14,519 nt of DNA from Bacillota bacterium. GTDB lineage: Bacteria; Bacillota; Dethiobacteria; DTU022. Location of the stretch: the NCBI GenBank assembly GCA_012510325.1, contig JAAZIG010000356.1:1-14519 (forward strand), read 5' to 3'. A model generated the notes under the pieces. It made no database searches, had not been told where the DNA came from, and saw nothing but the letters and a program-made list of their open reading frames with translations. Below, in pieces: positions 5,727 to 12,091 of this stretch. A program made the translations under genes and the position numbers. Numbering within the stretch: the first letter of the stretch is position 1; each line of letters begins with the position of its first letter.

Positions 5727-5879
5727 AAATTGAAAAAAATCGAAACAATTTTTGATGAAGGGCGCGGGCGTTGGACTGCCGGTAAAGTCTGCTCAAAACC
5801 AGCGCCAGGTCGGACAGAGGAAGGAAATGCTGCTGCTACTGTTTGAGGGCAAAGACTTTCAGATCAAAGGAGTTAAACA
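5727..5879 (+). promoter_or_regulatory. Structured 5' leader, possible pseudoknot or RNA switch
   Basis: Two sets of complementary segments interlock. Bases 5767-5774 (GGCGTTGG) pair with 5799-5806 (CCAGCGCC), 8 bp with one G-U. Inside that loop, 5784-5790 (AAAGTCT) pair with 5853-5859 (AGACTTT) and 5792-5797 (CTCAAA) with 5842-5847 (TTTGAG). The topology is that of an H-type pseudoknot. Local alternatives are GACT/AGTC (5774-5777 with 5786-5789) and CTTT/AAAG (5856-5859 with 5866-5869), the latter covering part of the AAGGAG ribosome binding site (5867-5872). I recognise no known riboswitch class. Pairing is seen; a regulatory role is a hypothesis. Confidence 0.35.
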
Positions 5880-6860
5880 ATGAGTAAGCCATTTATTGAA
5901 GAAGTTATGCCCCAGTTGTATCGGGCGGAGATCCCCCTGCCGAACAATCCGCTCAAGGCGACAAATTCTTATCTGATCAAGGATCAAGAGAGAAATCTGA
6001 TCATCGACACCGGGATGAACCGCAAGGAATGCCTGGAGGCGTTTAATGCGGTGCTCAACGAGCTGCAGGTAGATCTGGCGCAGACGGATCTGTTTATCAC
6101 CCATCTGCATGCCGATCATTTGGGATTGGTCAGCGAGCTGGCAAAACCGTCTACACGTATATTTTTCAACCGCCTTGATGCGGTTATTGCCGCTTTTAGC
6201 GATCTCTGGAGACATTTTTTCAATGTAGCCCTGAAACACGGGTTTGAGGAGCAGGAGCTGCTGGAATCGCTGACCAGGCATCCGGGATACCGCTACAGCC
6301 CCAGCAGCCCGGTTGAATTCGATTATCTGACCGAGGGTGACGAGCTGACCTACGGACCCTACACCTTCACCTGTATTCATACTCCCGGCCATACTCCCGG
6401 CCATCTCTGCCTCTATGAAAAGTCCAAAAAGATGTTTGTCTCCGGCGACCACATCCTTGGCGATATCACTCCCAATATCTCGGCGTGGGACGATGCGACC
6501 AACCCCTTGGAGCAGTATCTGCAAAGTTTGGAGAAGGTGTCGCACATGGAGATAGAGCTTGTTCTGCCGGGACACCGGCGGCTCGTCCACGACTGCCGGG
6601 GAAGGATCGAAGAGTTGAAGAGGCATCATGATGAGAGGCTGCAGGAGGTTATCGAGATCATTGAAGCGGCCGGGCCGGGGAGCGCTTATCGGATTGCCTC
6701 GCAGATGGAATGGGATATCGAGACTCCGGACTGGGAGAGCTTCCCCATCGCCCAGAAATGGTTTGCCATCGGGGAGGCGCTCGCTCACCTGCGCTACCTG
6801 GAAGCAGAGGAAAGGATCCGGCGGGAGGAACACGACGGAACTTTTCTCTTCTATTCCTGA
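5880..6860 (+). CDS. Metallo-beta-lactamase-fold hydrolase (COG0491/glyoxalase II-like) with C-terminal helical extension
   Basis: The protein has 326 residues. LIIDTGM is at 40-46, the metal site THLHADH at 74-80, HTPGHTPGH at 167-175, and SGDHILGD with a metal-ligand Asp about 20 residues later; LVLPGHRR supplies the final His. All seven usual ligands of a dinuclear site seem present. About 90 C-terminal residues form a charged region (IEELKRHHDERLQEVIEII and on), consistent with the winged-helix-like tail of LACTB2-type members. The substrate cannot be told; thioester and phosphodiester hydrolysis both occur in this branch. AAGGAG at 5867-5872, 7 bases before the ATG, fixes the start. It has its own promoter and structured leader. 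It is only distantly related to the COG1237-type gene upstream, so the two are neighbours but not duplicates. Confidence 0.88.
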   Translation: MSKPFIEEVMPQLYRAEIPLPNNPLKATNSYLIKDQERNLIIDTGMNRKECLEAFNAVLNELQVDLAQTDLFITHLHADHLGLVSELAKPSTRIFFNRLDAVIAAFSDLWRHFFNVALKHGFEEQELLESLTRHPGYRYSPSSPVEFDYLTEGDELTYGPYTFTCIHTPGHTPGHLCLYEKSKKMFVSGDHILGDITPNISAWDDATNPLEQYLQSLEKVSHMEIELVLPGHRRLVHDCRGRIEELKRHHDERLQEVIEIIEAAGPGSAYRIASQMEWDIETPDWESFPIAQKWFAIGEALAHLRYLEAEERIRREEHDGTFLFYS

Positions 6861-7015
6861 GAGGGGAGTGGATTTTTCTTTTTTTCAATAACTCTTCGCT
6901 GAAGGCACATTTTCAGGAGCAATGATTGTCGAAAAGAGGAACCCCGTCGTGGAAGGGGATTGCCCGGCGGGGTCGAATTATGCTCTATATGCCAATTTGG
7001 AAAGAGGTGCCTCTT

Positions 7016-7705
7016 TTGATCAGGATGGAAGCAGTCTCCAAAATATATAAAACCGGAGGCACCCCGGCGCTGTCGGATCTGGATCTTCAGATTGGCCGGG
7101 GTGAATTCGTTTTTCTTGTCGGACCGAGCGGAGCGGGGAAAACAACCCTAATCAAGCTGATCTCCCGGGAGGAGATGCCGACTTCGGGGCGGATAGATTT
7201 TCTGGAACGCGATACCGCCGCTTACAGGGAGCCGGAACTGCTGCGGCACCGGCGGCGAATGGGCCTCGTTTTCCAGGATTACCGCCTGTTAAAAAGCAAG
7301 ACGATCTATGAAAATGTGGCCATGGCCCTGGAGGTGATCGGGCGGCCGTCCAGGGAGATCAGAGAGCTGGTCCCCTCGGCTCTTGAGCGGGTGGGGCTGC
7401 TTGAGAAAGAGAACTCTTTTCCCAGTGAGCTTTCCGGTGGAGAGCAGCAGCGTGCCGGCATCGCCCGGGCCATCGTCAGAAAGCCGCTGCTGATCCTGGC
7501 GGACGAGCCCACCGGCAATGTTGATCGCAAAACCGCGCGGGGCCTGATGGATCTTTTTGAAACGATAAATAGTGATGGGACCACGGTGATCGTCGCCACG
7601 CACGCCTGGGATCTCGTCGACCGTTTGCAAAAAAGAGTGATCACCCTGGAAAAAGGGCGCATTACCGGAGACGAACAGCAGGGGAGCTACGATCATGTTC
7701 ATTAA
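7016..7705 (+). CDS. ftsE: Cell division ABC-type ATPase FtsE (TTG start preferred)
   Basis: From TTG at 7016 the product is 229 residues, the usual FtsE length, and begins MIRMEAVSKIY as in homologues. AAAGAGGTG (7001-7009) lies 6 bases upstream. A longer form from TTG at 6926 (259 residues, AGGAG at 6915-6919) is possible, but its extra 30 residues have no family counterpart. Walker A GPSGAGKT is at 36-43, the Q-loop Gln at 87 (VFQDYRLL), the signature LSGGEQQR at 139-146, Walker B LLILADEP at 158-165 and the H-loop His at 196. VGPSGAGKTTLIKLISREE is characteristic of FtsE. FtsE binds FtsX at the inner face of the membrane and drives conformational change that activates an extracellular peptidoglycan-hydrolase partner. 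The gene overlaps ftsX by 11 bases. Family assignment is very secure. Confidence 0.94.
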   Translation: MIRMEAVSKIYKTGGTPALSDLDLQIGRGEFVFLVGPSGAGKTTLIKLISREEMPTSGRIDFLERDTAAYREPELLRHRRRMGLVFQDYRLLKSKTIYENVAMALEVIGRPSREIRELVPSALERVGLLEKENSFPSELSGGEQQRAGIARAIVRKPLLILADEPTGNVDRKTARGLMDLFETINSDGTTVIVATHAWDLVDRLQKRVITLEKGRITGDEQQGSYDHVH

Positions 7706-8579
7706 TTATCTGAAGTATTGTCTTCGGCAGGCGGTTGTCTCCCTTTCCCGGAACAGGTGGCTGGCTTTGATCTCCACCGGCATGATCGCCGTCTCCCTGG
7801 CGATTTTGGGCGGTTTTTTACTGGGTGCGGTGAATGTGGATCAGGTGATGAAAAATGTCCAGTCAAATTTGGAGATCGCCGTATTTTTGAATGAATCAGC
7901 CGATATCCCCGCTCTGGAGGAAAAGATCGCTCAGCTGGACGGAATTTCAAGTTTGCGTTTCATCGACCGGCACAAGGGGTTGGAGGAATTCGGCCGCTCA
8001 CTGGGTGATGAAGCGCTTCTCGAAGAGCTGACCGGAGAGAGCAATCCCCTGCCCGACGCCTTCAGGGTGCGGGGTGTGTCGGTAGAGCTGATTCCGGAAC
8101 TGGCCGGTCAGATTGAGCGGTTTTCCGGAGTGGAATCGGTCGATTATGGGGGCGAACTGGTCTTGAGTATCACCAGTATCTCCGGATGGCTGAACAGTTT
8201 CTCCATCGCTGTCAGCGCTTTGCTGGCGGTGGGCGCAATCTTTCTGGTGGGGACAACCATTCGGCTCTCGGTCGTGATCCGCCAGGAGGAAATCGGGATC
8301 ATGAAACACCTGGGGGCGAGCAACTGGTTTATCCGGCTGCCCTTCCTGCTGGAGGGTCTGGCCATAGGGTTTGCCGGCACCCTCGTTTCGCTGACGGTCC
8401 TCGGGTTGGCCTACTACCGGCTTGCCGCTTTGCTGATCCGGAAGTCCCCGCTTTTTTTCCTCCATCCGGTGACTGATCCGGGGAAACTTTTTCTTGTATT
8501 TGGGAGTCTGCTGCTTCTGGGAGTGGTTATGGGAGGCCTGGGCAGTCTCTTTTCGATCCGCCGTTTCTTGAAAGTATAG
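7695..8579 (+). CDS. ftsX: Cell division membrane protein FtsX
   Basis: The protein has 294 residues with FtsX topology: a short cytoplasmic N-terminus, TM1 at about 24-46, an extracellular domain at about 47-165 (with QSNLEIAVFLNE and a run of acidic residues), then TM2 at about 168-190, TM3 at about 217-240 and TM4 at about 264-287. The cytoplasmic loop contains RQEEIGIMKHLGASNWFIRLPFLLEG, shortened here to its core IGIMKHLGAS, the coupling-helix motif of the family. The large outer loop is where FtsX binds coiled-coil hydrolase regulators (EnvC, CwlO, PcsB, RipC in other bacteria). GGGGAG at 7681-7686 precedes the ATG at 7695, which lies inside the end of ftsE. The following gene starts 24 bases after the stop and encodes an exported coiled-coil protein, the natural partner for this loop. 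Confidence 0.94.
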   Translation: MFINYLKYCLRQAVVSLSRNRWLALISTGMIAVSLAILGGFLLGAVNVDQVMKNVQSNLEIAVFLNESADIPALEEKIAQLDGISSLRFIDRHKGLEEFGRSLGDEALLEELTGESNPLPDAFRVRGVSVELIPELAGQIERFSGVESVDYGGELVLSITSISGWLNSFSIAVSALLAVGAIFLVGTTIRLSVVIRQEEIGIMKHLGASNWFIRLPFLLEGLAIGFAGTLVSLTVLGLAYYRLAALLIRKSPLFFLHPVTDPGKLFLVFGSLLLLGVVMGGLGSLFSIRRFLKV

Positions 8580-8603
8580 TTTTGGAGAGGAGATTGAGCG
8601 AAG

Positions 8604-9998
8604 ATGCGCCGTCTGCGCCCTGTTCTTCTTGTGAGCCTGGCTCTGTTGTCATTGCTGCTGCTGGCGGGCGCTGTTCAGCCCAAACCGGTCCGGAGCGGGG
8701 GAGGCAATCCCGGGCCGACGGAAATTACAGAGCTGGAAGATATTATCGAGGCGCTCGATGAATCGATTAAAAACAGCCGCCGCACCATTGACCGGCTGGC
8801 TGCTCAGATCGATTCAACAGAGAAACAGATCGAGCAGATCGAAAGAGAGATTGTCGCTGCCGGGGAGAGGCTCAGCACGAGCAACAGGCTTTTCGGGAGA
8901 CGGGTGCGCAGCGCCTATATGAACGGGGGGATTGCCTATCTGGAGATTCTTCTCAGTGCGGATAACTTTGGTGATCTCATTGTGCGTTCGGCCTATCTGA
9001 AAAGAATTCTGGAGCGCGATACGAGGCTGATCACCTCAATCAAGGATGAACGGGAGCTCATCGAGAAGAGGCGGGAGGCTGCCGAGGAGCAGGGGCGGAA
9101 GCTGGCCGGCCTGATGGAGCAGGCCCGGGCAGAGCATGGAACGATGCTGGCCCAGCGGCGGGAGAAAGAGAAACTGTTGCAGGAGACTGTGGAAAAGACA
9201 GCGGGCTACGAGCCGGTTTACGGTGTGGTTTTGGACAACAGCGGCCCGGCCCGGCCGCAAGCCGGACTCACCGAGGCCAGTGTGGTCTATGAATTTGAAG
9301 TTGAGGGCAGGGTGACCAGATACCTGGCTCTCTTCTCTGTTTTTCCGGTCAAAGTCGGCCCCATTCGCAGTGCCAGGACTCATAGCATTCAGCTTGCTTT
9401 GGAAAACAGGGTCCACTATATCTATGCCAGCGGATCCAAGGATGTCCGCGAGACCATCGCGGCGACACCGGGCTTTAAGAATACCAATGCTCTCTTCGGG
9501 GGCAGCGCTGCGTTTCACCGGAGCAGTGATCGCAAGGCGCCGCACAACCTTTATGTCAATCTGGCCCGCCTGGGCAAGGAGTCTCCCTCGAGCATAATCC
9601 TGATTCGGCCCGCCTTCCTGGAACGGGAGGGGCAGCCCGGCTCCACCGTTTCTCTGGAGTACAATTCCTTCACCAAGATAAAGTACAGCTACCGCCCGGG
9701 CACGCGCGATTATCTGCGCTACCTGAACGGCCAGGTGCACCGGGACGCCGCCGGCAAAGAGGTCACCGCCCGCAATATTATCATCCAGTATGCCCCTCAT
9801 TATATCGATCCTCAGGGGAGGCCCACGCCGAACCTGATCGGATCGGGGAAGATCGATTTTTACTCCATGGGGCAGCACTTCACCGGCACCTGGCGGAAAG
9901 ACAGCGCCGCTTCGCCGACCCGGTTCCACTATTCCGACGGGCAGCCCATCGAAATGGTCTACGGCCGCACCTGGATCCAGATCGTCCGGGGCCGCTGA
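8604..9998 (+). CDS. Exported coiled-coil protein with C-terminal DUF3048 (YerB-like) module; putative FtsEX effector
   Basis: The protein has 464 residues. Residues 1-24 are a Sec signal peptide (basic start, long Leu-rich core, AGA-type cleavage site; no lipobox Cys). Residues about 42-200 form two coiled-coil helices around a short segment with RLFGRRVRSAYMNGG and YLEILLSADNFGDLIVR, the pattern of the regulatory coiled coil in CwlO, EnvC and PcsB that docks on FtsX. Residues about 203-330 match DUF3048 (ARPQAGL at 216-222, EVEGRVTRYLALF at 232-244, VGPIRSAR at 251-258, APHNLYV at 312-318) and about 345-460 its C-terminal part. No LytM, NlpC/P60 or CHAP domain is present. DUF3048 has no settled function; YerB of Bacillus is the usual namesake. 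AGGAG at 8588-8592 lies 11 bases before the ATG. Position directly after ftsEX suggests that the DUF3048 part acts on the cell wall or on a hydrolase. Confidence 0.9.
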   Translation: MRRLRPVLLVSLALLSLLLLAGAVQPKPVRSGGGNPGPTEITELEDIIEALDESIKNSRRTIDRLAAQIDSTEKQIEQIEREIVAAGERLSTSNRLFGRRVRSAYMNGGIAYLEILLSADNFGDLIVRSAYLKRILERDTRLITSIKDERELIEKRREAAEEQGRKLAGLMEQARAEHGTMLAQRREKEKLLQETVEKTAGYEPVYGVVLDNSGPARPQAGLTEASVVYEFEVEGRVTRYLALFSVFPVKVGPIRSARTHSIQLALENRVHYIYASGSKDVRETIAATPGFKNTNALFGGSAAFHRSSDRKAPHNLYVNLARLGKESPSSIILIRPAFLEREGQPGSTVSLEYNSFTKIKYSYRPGTRDYLRYLNGQVHRDAAGKEVTARNIIIQYAPHYIDPQGRPTPNLIGSGKIDFYSMGQHFTGTWRKDSAASPTRFHYSDGQPIEMVYGRTWIQIVRGR

Positions 9999-10012
9999 GC
10001 TTAAAGCGGCCC
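9989..10012 (+). terminator. Weak terminator candidate after the ftsEX operon
   Basis: GGGCCGC (9989-9995) pairs with GCGGCCC (10006-10012) around a 10-base loop that contains the stop codon. Only TGCTGTTT follows, so the T-run is poor. It is placed where the ftsEX transcript should end before the convergent symporter gene. Confidence 0.35.
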
Positions 10013-10093
10013 TGCTGTTTGGACGGTCTCCCGTTCAGAGTCACCTCCCTCAAGGGCGGCCGGTTTAAGTCGCGGTGCTGTTGTGCCGGTCCT

Positions 10094-10124
10094 TCAAAAA
10101 AGAAAGATAGTAGACGGTGTCTAC
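10094..10124 (-). terminator. Intrinsic terminator of the symporter operon
   Basis: Read on the minus strand, GTAGAC-ACC-GTCTAC (10124 down to 10110) forms a 6-bp hairpin followed by TATCTTTCTTTTTT (10109 down to 10096), a good U-tract. The stop codon (10121-10123) lies within the stem. An alternative stem, ACGGT/ACCGT, overlaps it. Confidence 0.65.
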
Positions 10125-11602
10125 CGTTCAAAGATCCGGGAAAAAAAGCCGAAGGTTTTTTTCTGCAGGGCGGCCGGCGGAGGCGGGGTCAGCAGAGATA
10201 CGGCGATGAGAGTGAAGGCGGAGAGGAAGAAGGCCGGCACCACCGGCATCAACCCGAATGTGCTCCAGGGTGGAAGGAGCTCCAGGTACCACAGGTGCAG
10301 CACGATTGCCGGAAGGATCAGGGCGGCGCAGGTGCCATACTTGTTGGCCCGCGGCCAGTAGAGCACCCCGATCATCACCGGTAGCATGATCGAAAATCCG
10401 GAGAAGGCGAAGGCGGCGATGGTTAAGATTGCCGCAGGCCGGAGCAGGGCGATGAAGAAAGCTGCTGCGGAGAAGCATACCAGCACGATCCGCCCCCACA
10501 GCACCGCCTGCCCCGGGGGGATCTGCTTATACGGTGCAATCAGATCATCGGTGACCAGATGGGCCACCGTCAGAAGCTGTGAATCGATGGATGATTTCAC
10601 GATTGCCAGGATCATCAACAGACCGAGGACCGTCCACAGGGGGGAAAGGTGGCGGCTGATCAGCAGAGGGACAATATTATCCGATTCTTTACCCAGCAGA
10701 CCCGGTATGGAGACGGCGCCCCAGACGCCCAGCAGTGTGGAGATGCCGAAGATGAGGGCCATGGCTGCGGGGTAAAAAAGAGTGACCTGCTTCAGGCTCC
10801 TGCTGTTTCGTGAAGCCATGATCCGGGTGAAGATCTGTGGAAAGACGATGACGGCGATAGAATTGATGAAAGAGAAGCTAAACCAGTTTGCCGGCGCCAG
10901 CTCCGGAGAGAGCGCGCGTTGGAGCAGGTCGGGCCTTTCCCTGGCCACTCTTTCGGTAATGGCGGCAAAACCTCCAAGCGGTTTTACCAGAGCCGCAAGC
11001 AGCAGGACCGAGATTACCAGGAAGAGGGCGCCCTGGAAAATATCGGTCCAGGCCGTCCCCCGCATACCTGCGGGAACGGTATAAAGCAGCGAGACGCCTA
11101 CGATAAGCGCTGCGGCAAGCCAGTACGGGATCAACCCGTCGCTGATGGTGGAGAAAGCGAGACCTCCCCCGATAATGCTGACAACCAGATAGGGAAGGGT
11201 GTAGTAGAGGAGCAGGAATAGAAAGAGCAGCGAGACGGCACGGCTGTTCAAGATCCCTCCAAAAACCTGGGGCTGGGTGGCGTAACCGAATCGTTTACCC
11301 AAAAGCCAGGAGCGGTAGCCGATGAGGTAGTAAGTGAACGGAGTAACAAAGATGCTCCAGCCGATGACATAGCCATAAGCGCCAAAGCCGACGTGGTAAG
11401 CGAACCCCGCCTGTCCGATAATCGTGAAGGCGGTGATATTGGTGGCAAAGAGAGTCATAAAGACAGCGATACTGCCCAGTCCCCGCCCGGCCATGAAGTA
11501 TTCCTCCCGGGTCTTGCCGGTCATCCTGGCACCATAGCTGCCGATGAGCAGCAGCACCAGCACGTAGGATAGTAGAATTGCCATACCGAGGATGCTTTTC
11601 AT
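10121..11602 (-). CDS. Sodium:solute symporter family protein (SSS, TC 2.A.21)
   Basis: The protein has 493 residues and is almost wholly hydrophobic, with roughly 13 membrane helices. REEYFMAGRGLG at 32-43 is the typical cytoplasmic loop after the first helix. PAGMRGTAWTDIFQGALFL at about 177-195 matches the SSS signature region, with the conserved WTD-xxQ segment. FATNITAFTIIGQAG after it corresponds to the helix that contributes to the Na+ site in this fold. These proteins import solutes such as pantothenate, proline, sugars or short-chain acids with Na+; the substrate cannot be told from sequence. Its ATG overlaps the stop of the upstream small membrane gene (ATGA), and such pairing of an SSS permease with a DUF3311-type protein is common. 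The C-terminus is short and basic. The gene converges on the ftsEX operon and ends in an intrinsic terminator. Confidence 0.92.
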   Translation of the reverse strand: MKSILGMAILLSYVLVLLLIGSYGARMTGKTREEYFMAGRGLGSIAVFMTLFATNITAFTIIGQAGFAYHVGFGAYGYVIGWSIFVTPFTYYLIGYRSWLLGKRFGYATQPQVFGGILNSRAVSLLFLFLLLYYTLPYLVVSIIGGGLAFSTISDGLIPYWLAAALIVGVSLLYTVPAGMRGTAWTDIFQGALFLVISVLLLAALVKPLGGFAAITERVARERPDLLQRALSPELAPANWFSFSFINSIAVIVFPQIFTRIMASRNSRSLKQVTLFYPAAMALIFGISTLLGVWGAVSIPGLLGKESDNIVPLLISRHLSPLWTVLGLLMILAIVKSSIDSQLLTVAHLVTDDLIAPYKQIPPGQAVLWGRIVLVCFSAAAFFIALLRPAAILTIAAFAFSGFSIMLPVMIGVLYWPRANKYGTCAALILPAIVLHLWYLELLPPWSTFGLMPVVPAFFLSAFTLIAVSLLTPPPPAALQKKTFGFFSRIFER

Positions 11603-11877
11603 CGTTTTTTCAACTCTTCGGTGTCGCGATCAGCGGGCTCCAGCAAAGAAGGGGGGGGATCGGGCCAGGATAGAGTTATAACCAGAGCCATCGCCAGTGT
11701 GGCCAGGAAGGCATAGCCGATATAGTAAGCGAAAGAAAAAGGCATGAAACCGCACAGATAGGGTACCCGGGCGTCCCATTTCCACAGCCAGAAACTGTTG
11801 TGCAACAGGAACATGACCAGAGCGATGAGCAGGGCGACTTTCAGCCTGATTCCCGCTTTCGAGATTTTCAAGATCAT
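11599..11877 (-). CDS. Small two-helix membrane protein (DUF3311-like), symporter partner
   Basis: The protein has 92 residues with two membrane helices, about 11-33 and 49-70, joined by a loop with WKWDARVPYLCGFMPFSFAYY, a P-x-x-x-G-hydrophobic-P-F arrangement reminiscent of DUF3311. The C-terminal 20 residues are charged (LEPADRDTEELKKR) and cytoplasmic. The stop overlaps the symporter start by 4 bases (ATGA), so the two are translationally coupled; DUF3311-type proteins often precede SSS permeases, where they are thought to be an accessory subunit. Start choice is open: GGAGG ends only a base or two before the ATG at 11877, which is too close, while the TTG two codons on (11871) has a 7-base spacer and may be the true start, shortening the protein by two residues. 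Confidence 0.75.
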   Translation of the reverse strand: MILKISKAGIRLKVALLIALVMFLLHNSFWLWKWDARVPYLCGFMPFSFAYYIGYAFLATLAMALVITLSWPDPPPSLLEPADRDTEELKKR

Positions 11878-11917
11878 CCCTCCGCATCGGAATAATAATA
11901 GTGATAATTCAATATGT

Positions 11918-11937
11918 TCCGGCTAATTCCTGCCGGA
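11918..11937. promoter_or_regulatory. Inverted repeat in the divergent promoter region
   Basis: TCCGGC (11918-11923) and GCCGGA (11932-11937) form a perfect 6-base inverted repeat with an 8-base AT-rich spacer. It lies between the divergently oriented symporter operon and the PAS-GGDEF-EAL gene. It could be an operator or a chance palindrome; nothing else supports it. Confidence 0.25.
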
Positions 11938-12015
11938 TCGAGTTGAAGAGATCGCCCAAAGGAGAGAAAGCGATATCGGAAGTGGCAAGATTTCAAATAT
12001 ACATAAGAGTTCACA

Positions 12016-12044
12016 TTGAAGATTGTCCGCGGAATTGTTATAAT
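12016..12044 (+). promoter_or_regulatory. Strong SigA-type promoter with extended -10 for the GGDEF-EAL gene
   Basis: TTGAAG (12016-12021) is followed after 17 bases by TATAAT (12039-12044), which is preceded by TG at 12036-12037, an extended -10 element. Transcription would start near 12050, leaving a 5' leader of about 40 bases that contains GGAGGT at 12081-12086. Confidence 0.8.
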
Positions 12045-12091
12045 TTACTCATTAAAACATCAGCAGAGACGCAGAGGTCAGGAGGTAACTT

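Noticed and set aside
5562..5846. 94-codon plus-strand frame in the gap before the second metallo-beta-lactamase-fold gene
   Set aside because: It spans the end of the previous gene, the promoter and the structured leader, and has no ribosome binding site or recognisable domain.
6378..6404. Tandem 12-base repeat (CATACTCCCGGC twice) in the metallo-beta-lactamase-fold gene
   Set aside because: It simply encodes the usual HTPGHTPGH motif of the family with identical codons, so no special element is needed.
5859..6833. Minus-strand open frame of 324 codons opposite the second metallo-beta-lactamase-fold gene
   Set aside because: The plus strand carries a complete enzyme with all metal ligands, a ribosome binding site and a promoter; the antisense frame has no recognisable domain.
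6871..6886. T-run after the second metallo-beta-lactamase-fold gene as a terminator
   Set aside because: The T-rich stretch is clear, but no convincing stem precedes it; only weak G-U rich pairing can be drawn.
6960..6989. Possible promoter for ftsE (TTGCCC, 18 bases, TCTATA)
   Set aside because: The -10 match is weak and no other signal supports it.
9036..9929. Minus-strand open frame of 297 codons opposite the coiled-coil-DUF3048 gene
   Set aside because: It is a mirror of the real gene, with no domain and no start signals.
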